Positions 9,499-17,718 of a DNA stretch of 64,000 bases are shown here, in pieces (the first letter of the stretch is position 1; every line of letters starts with the position of its first letter). The position numbers and the translations under genes were made by a program. Source of the stretch: Lachnospiraceae bacterium (GTDB lineage Bacteria > Bacillota > Clostridia > Lachnospirales > Lachnospiraceae); the NCBI GenBank assembly GCA_017503735.1, contig JAFVSN010000039.1, positions 24,079 to 88,078 on the forward strand. Direction: 5' to 3'. A model generated the notes under the pieces. It was not told the DNA's origin. It made no database searches and worked only from the letters and a program-made list of their open reading frames with translations.

Positions 9499-10300
9499 CC
9501 TTTTTTATATATGCTTTTTCTATGAGATATGGTTCTTTCCCTTCGGGCAACGGATAAAAAAATTCTCTTAGTCCATCTGGCAATTCCTCTAAATAGCGTC
9601 CTTTTGTATATCTGTATACAAACTCTTGCAAATTAGATATAAAATACCCCATAGCTAACTTATCTGGCATTTTATAAATGCTATAATAGGCTTCTCGTCT
9701 TTCCAAACAATGATTCCATAACTTTACAAATACTTTGTCTGAGTATACAATATGATTTACACAACTTAACAATCTATTTCCATGCGGTTGATTAAACGAT
9801 TCTGTTTTCAATATATCAGAGTAATCCAGTTGTTCAACATTATTGACGATTGTTTCTACACTGAGAATACCGTCATAAGAAAAAATACCATTAAACAAAT
9901 TCCGCGCTTCGTTCCCACATATCACTTCTGCATTATAATTAGCTTTGTTTATGTATTCCTTCAAATCTCCTCCGTTTCTAATATTACTTTTAACCTCAAT
10001 TATCCCTAATACACTTTCAGGAATAACTATTACAAAATCACCTTCTGAAAAAAACACTGGATAAGTTGAATCATAAATAATTATGTCAATCTGCTTTGTA
10101 ATTCCTCTATTACTTTTTACAAAACCTGTACCAATTGATATATTATTAGGTAAAACTCTTTTTAAATAATTCATTAGTACTACTTCTTTATGTCGCCCTT
10201 CTTCGCCCCAATGACTGTCACCAATAATATTTCTTACTCTGTTTTTATATGCTTCAAACTCTGATGCTACTGATTTTTGATATTCAATATAATTGCTCAT
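9491..10300 (-). CDS. DUF6602-like PD-(D/E)XK nuclease-fold protein
   Basis: About 269 aa. The N-terminal helix with HWGEEGRHKEVVLMNYLKRV and LPNNISIGTGFV is followed by QIDIIIYD and VLGIIEVKS. This is the D-x(n)-ExK active-site layout of PD-(D/E)XK nucleases as seen in DUF6602 proteins. I chose the second in-frame ATG because GGAG lies 8 nt before it; the first ATG (10312) is also possible. The 3' end overlaps the zinc-ribbon nuclease gene by 8 bp. No methylase or helicase accompanies the pair. A DNA-cleaving role is inferred from fold and neighbourhood. Confidence 0.75.
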   Translation of the reverse strand: MSNYIEYQKSVASEFEAYKNRVRNIIGDSHWGEEGRHKEVVLMNYLKRVLPNNISIGTGFVKSNRGITKQIDIIIYDSTYPVFFSEGDFVIVIPESVLGIIEVKSNIRNGGDLKEYINKANYNAEVICGNEARNLFNGIFSYDGILSVETIVNNVEQLDYSDILKTESFNQPHGNRLLSCVNHIVYSDKVFVKLWNHCLERREAYYSIYKMPDKLAMGYFISNLQEFVYRYTKGRYLEELPDGLREFFYPLPEGKEPYLIEKAYIKKDE

Positions 10301-10351
10301 CGAATTCTCCATATCCTTTTTATAATTACGTCTCTTCTCTTAAAAAAAAGC

Positions 10352-10762
10352 TTATTTAGGCGAACAAGCCCCTCCATTAACCATACGTACATAATCCGAC
10401 ACCCCTGCATGGTTCGCTATTCCACCAAAATTTCCTCGTTTACTTTTTGGCTTTCCCAATGATTTCATCAAATAAGACGGCTTGTCATCTCTTGGTATCT
10501 TTACTCCCAACAAGGGAGCTTTCGCGAATATCTTTTCGCATTCCGAATAATCATACCCATTCGTTTTTCTATAAAGAATAATACGCGTCCAATCCTCTTT
10601 CGGTATTTCAAATCTTGACTTAGGTTCACTCTTAAGTACACTTGTATAACACTTATTACACCCACATTTTTCACATATTCTTTTTGTAGCATAATCATAC
10701 TCCAAACATCTAGGACAAACATATAAACTCTTTTTTAGCCTTTGTTTAACTCTTCTTTTCAT
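10352..10762 (-). CDS. Small zinc-ribbon protein of unknown function
   Basis: 136-aa basic protein. The N-terminus carries YVCPRCLEYDY and ICEKCGCNKC, two CxxC pairs forming a probable zinc ribbon. The rest is charged and not recognised. AGGAGG precedes the ATG. It begins 11 bp after the preceding small gene and is ~50 bp before the DUF6602-like gene, so it belongs to the same transcript. It could be a nucleic-acid-binding accessory to the two downstream nuclease-like proteins; that is inference from context. Confidence 0.65.
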   Translation of the reverse strand: MKRRVKQRLKKSLYVCPRCLEYDYATKRICEKCGCNKCYTSVLKSEPKSRFEIPKEDWTRIILYRKTNGYDYSECEKIFAKAPLLGVKIPRDDKPSYLMKSLGKPKSKRGNFGGIANHAGVSDYVRMVNGGACSPK

Positions 10763-10773
10763 TCACTGCCCTC

Positions 10774-11184
10774 CTACTTCATTCTAAGACCTGCTATATC
10801 TGCCAAATGTTTTGTCATCTCATATTTCTGTTCTCTGTTATCATTCCAACTATAACAACATGTCACCTGCGTATTTTCCGGCCACACATAACGAATCACT
10901 CCCGTTCGTAACGCATTACTTAGTACTTGACTCCCTCTATATTTTCTTTTTACATACCAATGTAAATCTTCATAGCCACATCTTAGTATAATAGCTTGCT
11001 TTTCTCCTTTATCTGTTATAATCAAAAATTCATACTCGTCCGCACTATAAGAGTATCCACCTTCCCCATTATAACACCTTTGTCTCTCTATCCTTTTACT
11101 ATAATAGATATAATTTTCTATTATCACGTCGCATTCGCACAAATCTATTTTTTCCAAAATCGACTTTAATTGCTCGTTAGTCAT
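10774..11184 (-). CDS. Uncharacterised small protein, first gene of the island
   Basis: 136-aa soluble protein with a tyrosine- and arginine-rich middle (YYSKRIERQRCYNGEG) and no recognised domain. The ATG at 11184 was chosen because GAGGTG lies just before it; an in-frame TTG 12 nt upstream is less likely. A strong promoter lies 66-95 bp upstream, and the 11-bp gap to the next gene indicates an operon. Confidence 0.6.
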   Translation of the reverse strand: MTNEQLKSILEKIDLCECDVIIENYIYYSKRIERQRCYNGEGGYSYSADEYEFLIITDKGEKQAIILRCGYEDLHWYVKRKYRGSQVLSNALRTGVIRYVWPENTQVTCCYSWNDNREQKYEMTKHLADIAGLRMK

Positions 11185-11249
11185 AGAACACCTCAAACAT
11201 CTTTTTCTATGTTATATTTCATTTCAAAAACAGTAACTCGTTTTTATTA

Positions 11250-11279
11250 ATTATACCATATCAATCTGTTATTAGTCAA
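11250..11279 (-). promoter_or_regulatory. Promoter of the 3-11 kb cluster
   Basis: On the minus strand, -35 TTGACT (11274-11279) and -10 TATAAT (11250-11255) are separated by 18 bp, upstream of the first island gene. A near-consensus sigma-A promoter. Confidence 0.7.
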
Positions 11280-11398
11280 TTTAAACCCTTGTTTTCAGGT
11301 GTCCTCCAAGTGTCGTCACCTCCCCTTCCCCCTCCCCACCCACACTCGCCTCTCCTCACCCACTCCCTTCTCCCCAGTCCATCCTCCCCAAAACAAAA

Positions 11399-11424
11399 TG
11401 GACCTGCCAAATGGCAAGTCCATA
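11399..11424 (-). terminator. Terminator after tRNA-Ser
   Basis: Read on the minus strand, ATGGACTTGCC pairs with GGCAGGTCCAT across a short loop, followed by TTTTGTTTT. It lies 10 bp beyond the tRNA 3' end. The adjacent 11290-11395 stretch is very pyrimidine-rich with no gene seen. Confidence 0.75.
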
Positions 11425-11434
11425 GTCGCTAAAG

Positions 11435-11520
11435 CGGAGACGGAGGGATTCGAACCCTCGTGCCCTTGCAGGCAAACTGATTTCGAGTCAGTCTCGTTAC
11501 GGCCTCTTCGATACGTCTCC
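11435..11520 (-). tRNA. tRNA-Ser (anticodon CGA)
   Basis: 86-nt gene folding into a class II tRNA. The acceptor GGAGACG pairs with CGTCTCC, discriminator G. The anticodon stem ACTGA/TCAGT encloses loop CTCGAAA, giving anticodon CGA. A long variable arm (TTGCCTGCAAGGGCA) and the T-loop GGTTCGAATCC are present. CCA is not encoded. It reads UCG serine codons. An intrinsic terminator follows. Confidence 0.97.
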
Positions 11521-11559
11521 GAATATTTATGGTAACAGCTTACGCTGTAGTACCCTGTA

Positions 11560-12537
11560 TTATGCGCCGACGGCAGTGAGTAAGAAAAGTTCTACTGCGA
11601 TGCGCTCGTCGATGCGTCCGGTTTTGATTTGCCCCTCAAGTTCTGTTCCGTAGGTAATCAGATGCAGGAGCTGCTGTTTTGTAAAATTCTTTGCCTGGGA
11701 CAGGCATTTGCCTACCGCGAACGGTGGCATTCCGGCTTTGGATGCAATGGCGGAACGATCCAGTCCCTGTCGGTTCATCTCCGCTGCCTGTAAGATCATA
11801 TTGCACTGGCGCACCATAAGGTACAGCACCGTCATTGGCTTTTCCCTTACGGAAAGCAGGTCGTGGTAAAGCTCTAAGGCAAGCTTTTTATTCTTTGCTC
11901 CCAGGGCATCCGTCATGGCAAATATCTTTCCGGAAATCTGTTCCGTGGTCACCGTCAGGATGTCTTCCTTTGTCACCACTTCCCGGTCGCCGATGTAGCA
12001 AACCAGCTTCTCGATTTCAGTCTCGATATTCTCCATATCGGTACCGATGCGTTCCAACAGCACCCGCAAATCATCTCTGCTGATTTTCTTGCTGTCTTTG
12101 TTTAAAAGCTGGGCAATCCAAACGCTTATATCGTCCTCGCTGAGGCCGTTCATCTCACAGACATAGCCGCAGTCCTTCACAGCCTTATACATCCGGCTTC
12201 GTTTGTCCACCTCGGACTCGTTAAAAATCAGTACCGCCGTGTCCGGCAAGTTTCCTATCTCATCCGCAAAATCACACGCATTCTTAAAGGCTCCGGTATT
12301 TTCCAGAACAATCACGCGATGCTCCGCAAAGAAAGGCATGGTCTCCGCCAGATTCCGGACTTCGTTCCAGTCGGTATCTTTGCCGGAGAACACGGATAAG
12401 TTCATCGTATCTCCCCCGCCAAGGGCTCCTGCCTTTAATTTGGAAGTATAGAGGCGGCGCAGGTACATTTCCGACCCGTATAGCAGGTATACGGTCTTGT
12501 ACTGCCCGGTTTTGATATGCTCCTTAATTCCCTTCAT
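11560..12537 (-). CDS. holA: DNA polymerase III delta subunit
   Basis: 325-aa clamp-loader subunit that opens the sliding clamp. The N-terminal signature VYLLYGSEMYLRR is typical of HolA, followed by the AAA+-like region (AVLIFNESEVDKRSRMYKAV) and helical collar domain (PFAVGKCLSQAKNFTKQQL). The true start is the ATG at 12537, preceded by AAAGGAG; the longer frame adds 29 residues that do not look native. In many Clostridia holA follows comEC, whereas here ~8.4 kb separates them. Confidence 0.92.
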   Translation of the reverse strand: MKGIKEHIKTGQYKTVYLLYGSEMYLRRLYTSKLKAGALGGGDTMNLSVFSGKDTDWNEVRNLAETMPFFAEHRVIVLENTGAFKNACDFADEIGNLPDTAVLIFNESEVDKRSRMYKAVKDCGYVCEMNGLSEDDISVWIAQLLNKDSKKISRDDLRVLLERIGTDMENIETEIEKLVCYIGDREVVTKEDILTVTTEQISGKIFAMTDALGAKNKKLALELYHDLLSVREKPMTVLYLMVRQCNMILQAAEMNRQGLDRSAIASKAGMPPFAVGKCLSQAKNFTKQQLLHLITYGTELEGQIKTGRIDERIAVELFLLTAVGA

Positions 12538-12680
12538 AGGCACTCCTTTAACATGGTACACCACAAACGAAACGGTACACTTAACGTACCAATCTATTGT
12601 ACATGAAAGAGGGAAAAATGGCAAGAGGGAATTTTGTATTTTCCGTAGCTGTTACCAACAATTTCAAACACCGACTCTCC

Positions 12681-13097
12681 TCAATACTCCCCCTCAAGCG
12701 CTATCACCGTCCCCAGTGCAATCCTTCTCCCATCCGTAAACACCAGCTCACCGGCATACCCATCCACCTTCTTCACCCTCCCGGTCTCTGTTTCATAGGC
12801 TCCGCCGGACTTCTTCTCATCGGGTTTGAAATAAGTCACGGTGACTTCCGGCTGTTCCGACATATGCTCCTGTAAATACTGCAAACGGAGGTCCAGCAGT
12901 TCCTTACTGTTTTCGTCAAGTTCTATTTCATCCTCCGTCAGTCTGGCAGTCTCTTTGATCGCCGCTTCATGTCCGGTCAAAGCTGCAAAAGGGGCAAACT
13001 GCGCCGCACGATCCAAAAGAGGCATCTGCGGATGCTTCCGCGATACATGGTGCGGTAACTCTATAATATCGTCATATCGATGCTCGTCTTCTCTCAT
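12681..13097 (-). CDS. YolD-like protein, partner of the Y-family polymerase
   Basis: 138-aa protein of the YolD-like family. The motif MPLLDRAAQFAPFAALTGHE (~25-44) is diagnostic, and the C-terminus is a small beta domain. YolD-like genes regularly accompany UvrX/UmuC-type polymerases, as here, where it lies 85 bp downstream of the polymerase. A role in damage-inducible translesion synthesis is inferred from this association; biochemical function is unknown. Confidence 0.8.
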   Translation of the reverse strand: MREDEHRYDDIIELPHHVSRKHPQMPLLDRAAQFAPFAALTGHEAAIKETARLTEDEIELDENSKELLDLRLQYLQEHMSEQPEVTVTYFKPDEKKSGGAYETETGRVKKVDGYAGELVFTDGRRIALGTVIALEGEY

Positions 13098-13182
13098 CCC
13101 GATGTCCTCCTTTCCGATAAGGCTTCTCTCTCGTTATCTGTGCCCTTAATCCTCCGCCATTTGCACGCCCCCGCGCCAAACA

Positions 13183-14700
13183 CTACGCCTTATGTCCTCC
13201 GATTTGGTTATTCCGTTCCACGGTCATGGCGCCTTCCTGCAGGTTCATGCCCTTTATCATGGCGTTTTTACCGAAACGCTTCTTTACGGAAAGCATGGCT
13301 TCCTGAAGTTTGCGTTCCTTCTCCCGCTCTTTCTTTTCCGTCGCCTGTTCCTTCTGAAGTGCCGCATAATCTGTAAATAAATCAAGCTGTTCAAACTCCG
13401 TCTTTTCCGCTACAGTGCTTTCTTCCACCAAATGATTTGCCACCACCGTAATCCGTCGTACCAAAAGTTCCGGGTTTACAATGGCATCATACAGTTCCAT
13501 CACCTTATCGATAATCAGCTTTGTGGACGAAGTCTGCCGACCTAGATTCGTCGTACCGTGGGCATGCTTCGGCACCCGGCGTCCGTATCCGTCCACCGTC
13601 ACTTCTCCGGTATAATGAATGTCCGGGCGGGTCATGTTCTCGATATCGTACCCTACCGTCAGCACAATCTGATCCGTTACCAACTTCTTTTCTACCAAAT
13701 CTAGCACCAAAAGGTCCATCATTTCCCGTACAATAAGTTTTCCCTTTTCAAATTCGTAAGGCTCCTGTAGCACCTGACCGGAACTGACGCTGTTTACCTC
13801 CGGCTTATAAGCCTTAATCATTTCAATGGTGGTCGGCTCGTATCCCCAGGCATGGTCTATAAGCAGTTCCGCATTCACGCCAAACAGCTTGTACAACAGT
13901 TCTTCATTGTAAAACTCTCCCGGTCCGCCGAGAGAACACCGGGCAATGTCTCCCATGGTATAAAGTCCCACTTCTTCCAGCTTCTTTTGATAGCCGCGCC
14001 CCACCCGCCAAAAGGCAGTCAAAGGCCGATGGCTCCACAAAAGCCTCCGGTAGCTCATTTCATCCAATTCCGCAATCCGCACGCCGTCCGCATCCGGCGT
14101 TACCTTCTTCGCCATAATATCCATGGCCACCTTGCATAGGTACAGATTCGTTCCGATGCCCGCCGTCGCAGTGATGCCGGTCTCCGACAGTACGTTTTTT
14201 ATCATCTTTGCCGCCAGTTCCTTCGGCGTCAGTCCATAAGTATTCAGATACTGGGTCACATCAAGAAACACTTCGTCAATGGAATAGACGTGAATGTCCT
14301 CCGGTGCCACATACTGCAAATACACATTGTAAATCCGGGTACTGTACTCCAAATACAGTGCCATCCGTGGCGGCGCCGTGATATAGGAAATCTCAAGTTC
14401 CGAATGAGCATCCAACTCCTTAGAAAAGTAGGACGTTCCGGAAAACTGTCGTCCCGGAGCTTTGTTCCTCCGTTCCGCATTTACCTCTTTTACTCTTTGT
14501 ACCACCTCAAACAGCCGTGCCCGGCCCGGAATTCCATACCGTTTTAACGACGGTGAAACCGCCAGACAAATGGTCTTCTCCGTCCGTTCCGCATCCGCCA
14601 CCACAAGATTTGTGGTCAACGGGTCCAAGCCCCGCTCCATACACTCCACGGAGGCATAGAAGGATTTTAGGTCGATGGCGATGTAGGTTCGGTTTTCCAT
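13183..14700 (-). CDS. Y-family DNA polymerase (UmuC/UvrX-like)
   Basis: 505-aa translesion polymerase. The N-terminal catalytic motif AIDLKSFYASVECMERG holds the first metal Asp, and VYSIDEVFLDV (~160) the second acidic pair. A helix-hairpin-helix region (FWRVGRGYQKKLEEVGLYTM) and a little-finger domain follow. It is longer than DinB (~350-410 aa), like B. subtilis UvrX/YqjW. The ATG is preceded by AAGGAGG. The adjacent yolD-like gene supports the assignment. No LexA box was identified with confidence. Confidence 0.9.
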   Translation of the reverse strand: MENRTYIAIDLKSFYASVECMERGLDPLTTNLVVADAERTEKTICLAVSPSLKRYGIPGRARLFEVVQRVKEVNAERRNKAPGRQFSGTSYFSKELDAHSELEISYITAPPRMALYLEYSTRIYNVYLQYVAPEDIHVYSIDEVFLDVTQYLNTYGLTPKELAAKMIKNVLSETGITATAGIGTNLYLCKVAMDIMAKKVTPDADGVRIAELDEMSYRRLLWSHRPLTAFWRVGRGYQKKLEEVGLYTMGDIARCSLGGPGEFYNEELLYKLFGVNAELLIDHAWGYEPTTIEMIKAYKPEVNSVSSGQVLQEPYEFEKGKLIVREMMDLLVLDLVEKKLVTDQIVLTVGYDIENMTRPDIHYTGEVTVDGYGRRVPKHAHGTTNLGRQTSSTKLIIDKVMELYDAIVNPELLVRRITVVANHLVEESTVAEKTEFEQLDLFTDYAALQKEQATEKKEREKERKLQEAMLSVKKRFGKNAMIKGMNLQEGAMTVERNNQIGGHKA

Positions 14701-14731
14701 ACGATGCCTCCTTTCTGTAGTCTATAACGAA

Positions 14732-14806
14732 TTAAATGTGTCGCTCTGTTAATACCTGAAATTCCGGTCTGGTAACAAAAAGAAGCATAGGTAACTTTCT
14801 CCTTAT
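14732..14806 (-). pseudogene. 3' remnant of a Nudix hydrolase gene with a frameshift
   Basis: Directly after the phosphatase stop codon, the minus strand reads KVTYASF, then, after skipping one extra T, VTRPEFQVLTERHI and stop. This equals the C-terminus of the intact Nudix gene at 62470-62952 residue for residue, with many silent base differences. It is therefore the tail of a lost paralogue that carries a +1 frameshift. Confidence 0.8.
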
Positions 14807-15361
14807 CTACATCTCGTATTCCACCACTTCACAATTCCCGAGAGAAAACTCGTGCATTTCTTCAAAGGAAAGTCCCCTTAGTTGCCGATTGATTACTCTG
14901 GATACAAACCCGTGACAGACAAGCAATACCCGTTTCTCCGGGTACTTATCCTTTAATATCGCCAACCCTTTTGCCACTCTGGAATCAACTTGTCTTGTTG
15001 TCTCTCCTCCGGTTGGTGCATCATCTAATTGTCTGGTGCATTTTCGCGCCCAAAGTTCCGGATACTTTTCCTGTGCTTCTGCTCCGGTCAATCCTTCGTA
15101 TACTCCTACACAAACTTCCCTGAACTCTTCCATCACCATGAGCGGTACATCCTTATGATATACACAGATTTGCTCTGCTGTCGCCCGCGCCCTCTGTAAC
15201 GGCGATGTCACAATCACATCAAAGGATTCTTTCGCCAATTTTTCTGCAAGCTCCTTTGCCTGCTCGATCCCTCTTTCATTTAACGGCACATCCGTACTTC
15301 CCGCATACCGTTTTTCTACGTTAAACTGTGTCTCCCCGTGACGCACTACATACAAAATCAT
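14807..15361 (-). CDS. Histidine phosphatase superfamily protein (phosphoglycerate mutase-like)
   Basis: 184-aa cytoplasmic phosphatase. The N-terminal YVVRHGETQFN (RHG motif, catalytic His) and C-terminal VLLVCHGFVSRVI (second His) mark the family, and TSPLQRARATAEQI is the conserved middle segment. Substrates range from alpha-ribazole phosphate to phosphoglycerate and are not predictable here. ATG at 15361 was chosen (GGAGG 8 nt upstream) over an upstream GTG. Its end abuts a Nudix remnant, suggesting a deletion joined here. A second member is at 40661-41353. Confidence 0.85.
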   Translation of the reverse strand: MILYVVRHGETQFNVEKRYAGSTDVPLNERGIEQAKELAEKLAKESFDVIVTSPLQRARATAEQICVYHKDVPLMVMEEFREVCVGVYEGLTGAEAQEKYPELWARKCTRQLDDAPTGGETTRQVDSRVAKGLAILKDKYPEKRVLLVCHGFVSRVINRQLRGLSFEEMHEFSLGNCEVVEYEM

Positions 15362-15406
15362 CTTGTCCACCTCCTCTTTTCAATATACAACTTTTTCTCT
15401 ATAAAA

Positions 15407-16129
15407 TCAAGAACCTTTGTTCGAACGCAACAAAACGCCTTCCTTTTTATCTCGCTTTTTCCCTGCTATTATATGAAAAATAGGACATCTCGCATCACTT
15501 TCCTGTTCATTACATCTGCATACAAGGGAATACCCCTTCTGCACTATATTGAACTCAACATTTAACATATCTATACTCTGCAGAACACTTCTTGAATACT
15601 TATATTCATATTCTTCGTTCTCTACCGCCCGGAATGATAGCATAGGTTTCACCACAAAATGAATCTCCCAATTGGGGTTAGGATGCTCCAGAACATAACT
15701 GTACTTATCTGCAAAAAAAAACTCTCCGGCTTCCTTTTGTACAGAGTATTCATTCACAATTTCATGATTCGTAAACATATGAAAATGTACCTGTTGAACC
15801 TCTTGTCTTTTCCCTCCGTTTGCAACAATGATAAAAGAATCATGATACTCCGGATGCATCACGCATATGTCCTTTGCAACTTCTAAAATTTTCACCAAAT
15901 ATTTGCTAAAACAATCTAACTTCATTTGCTGTAAATTCTTTATTGCCCGTTTCGGTGAAATAATCATATGGTTTTCATAGGAAGGACGCGGATGATAAAA
16001 TGCAAGTATTTCCTTGTCATTATATACTTTTTTCACGGGGATAGCCCAACTGCAGCATCGAAATGCATTTCCTACTATTTTCCCCATAAAGGAACCTTTT
16101 GCTAGATGATATAGTAGCTTCTTAATCAT
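15407..16129 (-). CDS. HIT-like nucleotide-binding protein
   Basis: 240-aa protein. Its middle matches HIT proteins: ILAFYHPRPSYENHMIISPKR, then GGKRQEVQQVHFHMF, where the family H-x-H-x-H appears as Q-V-H-F-H. The first histidine is replaced by Gln while the middle (usual catalytic) and last remain. HIT proteins hydrolyse or transfer nucleoside phosphates. It starts inside the Nudix gene (8-bp overlap), so coupled translation and related nucleotide chemistry are likely. The C-terminal ~90 residues are not recognised. Confidence 0.65.
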   Translation of the reverse strand: MIKKLLYHLAKGSFMGKIVGNAFRCCSWAIPVKKVYNDKEILAFYHPRPSYENHMIISPKRAIKNLQQMKLDCFSKYLVKILEVAKDICVMHPEYHDSFIIVANGGKRQEVQQVHFHMFTNHEIVNEYSVQKEAGEFFFADKYSYVLEHPNPNWEIHFVVKPMLSFRAVENEEYEYKYSRSVLQSIDMLNVEFNIVQKGYSLVCRCNEQESDARCPIFHIIAGKKRDKKEGVLLRSNKGS

Positions 16130-16580
16130 CTTTCCAATCCTCCACAATCGGGATATGTGTCGCTGCAATCTTCACTTCTCGCAATTCTTCCTTGCTGAAA
16201 AAACGTAACTCCCGCGACTCCTCGCTGCATATCAGTTCCGGCAATTCTTCTAATCTTGCCCGATACACAGCCGTAATGATTCTCCACACATTTCCGTCCG
16301 GATAGCCGGCAATACGGGACGGGTCATCATAGATGTGATAAAACTCCATCTGCTCTTCCTGCAACATCAAGCCCGTTTCTTCAAATGCCTCGCGCATAGC
16401 CCCTTCTACCAATCGTTCCTCCGCTTTTAGTCCTCCACCGATAACCGCCCATGTATCGCTGTCTGCCCGGTGCTCCATCAACAATTTCCCGTCGCATTCC
16501 AACAAAATACAGGTCCCGATGCGATTCCCCTTCGGTTCCGGTGCATTCTTATCCTTGTAGTAAAATTGTGCCTGTGTCAT
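16122..16580 (-). CDS. Nudix hydrolase
   Basis: 152-aa pyrophosphatase with a complete Nudix box: GGGLKAEERLVEGAMREAF followed by EETGL, matching GX5EX7REUXEEXGU. It begins at ATG 16580 behind GGAGG; longer starts exist but lack a ribosome site. It forms a two-gene unit with the HIT-like gene. Upstream lies the 16.7-17.1 kb inverted-repeat array, about 120 bp away, so the array could sit in its leader if transcription starts further upstream. Confidence 0.9.
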   Translation of the reverse strand: MTQAQFYYKDKNAPEPKGNRIGTCILLECDGKLLMEHRADSDTWAVIGGGLKAEERLVEGAMREAFEETGLMLQEEQMEFYHIYDDPSRIAGYPDGNVWRIITAVYRARLEELPELICSEESRELRFFSKEELREVKIAATHIPIVEDWKDD

Positions 16581-16702
16581 TGTTTTCCTCCGTTTTGTCT
16601 TAGCCTCTAATAAAAACATACAACCTTTCCCCAAGGGCAAGTCAAGTACATAATCAACGGTAAGTGCCCCGAAACAATTTTGCGCTTCCTATGCGGTCAG
16701 TG

Positions 16703-17096
16703 TACCATGAACAACTCTGTTTTCCTTTCCGTCATGGTAACATTTTTCAGCCTTCGTTATCTTTTACCATGAGATTTCATATTTTCCTGTTCTATCATGG
16801 TACTCTTTTTTCTTCAAAAATTATTTTTACCATGACAACCTTTATTTTTACTACATATCATGGTACGAAATCGCTCTACACTTCGCTGAAAGAGTCTTGT
16901 CCGTACATATTTTTGACAAAATCACGTATTCTGTACCATGACCATTCCTTTATTCCTTCATCCTCATGGTAATAAAAAAAAATTCTCTCTGATTTTGTAC
17001 CATGAGAATTTCAATTTTTCTCAATATCATGGTATTTTCCAATTCCCATAGAAAACGCATACCATGATATTTCCCTTTTCTCATATCTTCATGGTA
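16703..17096. repeat. Array of six phased inverted-repeat units (TACCATGA...TCATGGTA)
   Basis: Six units of 37-38 bp each start with TACCATGA and end with its reverse complement TCATGGTA: 16703-16739, 16765-16802, 16828-16865, 16934-16971, 16998-17034 and 17060-17096. The 21-22 bp interiors differ in sequence but are T/C-rich on the plus strand. Gaps are 25, 25, 68, 26 and 25 bp, so starts are 62-64 bp apart except for one. As RNA each unit could form an 8-bp stem; as DNA the pitch is near six helical turns. No gene lies within. The region 16581-17265 otherwise holds only an element fragment and a terminator. Confidence 0.85.
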
Positions 17097-17152
17097 ATTT
17101 CCGTCACCGGCATGTTGGCCGGACACTCTGCACGTGCCCGCACTTCGGGTAT

Positions 17153-17184
17153 AAACGCTCAATCACGGGTGTGTGCGCATTTCC
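17153..17184. repeat. Fragment of the dispersed structured element (copy C)
   Basis: The stretch matches the conserved core of the elements at 19111-19290 and 30611-30749 (CGCTCA-TC-GGG-GTGT-CGCAT) but lacks the following hairpin and flanking arm. It is a truncated or degenerate copy. Confidence 0.4.
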
Positions 17185-17192
17185 TATAAAGC

Positions 17193-17224
17193 AAAAAGAG
17201 TCCCGCGTTTGCAGAACTCTTTTC
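17193..17224 (-). terminator. Terminator after the tautomerase gene
   Basis: Minus-strand hairpin AAAAGAGT/ACTCTTTTT with a ~16-nt loop and T-rich end, 42 bp downstream of the stop codon at 17266. Confidence 0.65.
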
Positions 17225-17265
17225 CCTCTTATTCAGTAATTTTCTGATGCAACGCTATTTCTTCC

Positions 17266-17607
17266 CTAGAAATTCCGTCCGTTCCATCCCCAGTCATTTA
17301 CACCGTGGTAAGTCACATATACTGCATTTGCCGGAATTCCCAGTTCTGTTTCATAGAGCTTACAGATGCGCTCGGTCATGCTTTCATAGGCACTCTTTGC
17401 ACCTGCGCCGAATAAGCTAACCGAAACATACGCTCCTCTGTCCAGCTTCTTTCCGCCCATATACAGGTCATAATTATCCTCAAAACCAACCATCAAAAAG
17501 CTTTCCGGCTTTCCCAGTAAAGCCACGGCCTTTCCAAGTTCTGCCTTTAACACATCCCGTTTCTCCTGGGGTACCGCTACCGTAATCTTAGAATCAATAA
17601 ATGGCAT
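17266..17607 (-). CDS. MIF/tautomerase superfamily protein
   Basis: 113-aa protein of the macrophage migration inhibitory factor family. Pro2 becomes the catalytic N-terminal proline after Met removal (MPFIDSKITV), and the C-terminus VNDWGWNGRNF matches the MIF end motif. Family members are trimeric keto-enol tautomerases, e.g. of phenylpyruvate, acting in the cytoplasm. GGAGG precedes the ATG. It stands alone between trpB and the inverted-repeat array. A link to aromatic metabolism is suggested only by the neighbouring trpB. Confidence 0.85.
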   Translation of the reverse strand: MPFIDSKITVAVPQEKRDVLKAELGKAVALLGKPESFLMVGFEDNYDLYMGGKKLDRGAYVSVSLFGAGAKSAYESMTERICKLYETELGIPANAVYVTYHGVNDWGWNGRNF

Positions 17608-17680
17608 CTAAAAAACCTCCTTCGAATAAAAATCTCACTTACAAGCTAAAACATTACACTTTCCTATCACATACAAACAA

Positions 17681-17707
17681 GGCGCGCAAACATTTCGCTT
17701 ACGCGCC
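17681..17707 (-). terminator. Terminator after trpB
   Basis: Minus-strand hairpin GGGCGCG/CGCGCC followed by TTGTTTGT, 12 bp after the trpB stop codon. Confidence 0.7.
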
Positions 17708-17718
17708 CTTTTGTTTTA

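Noticed and set aside
3041-11196. Cluster as a prophage remnant
   Set aside because: No integrase, capsid, portal, terminase or lysis gene, and no attachment-site duplication next to tRNA-Ser could be found by eye.
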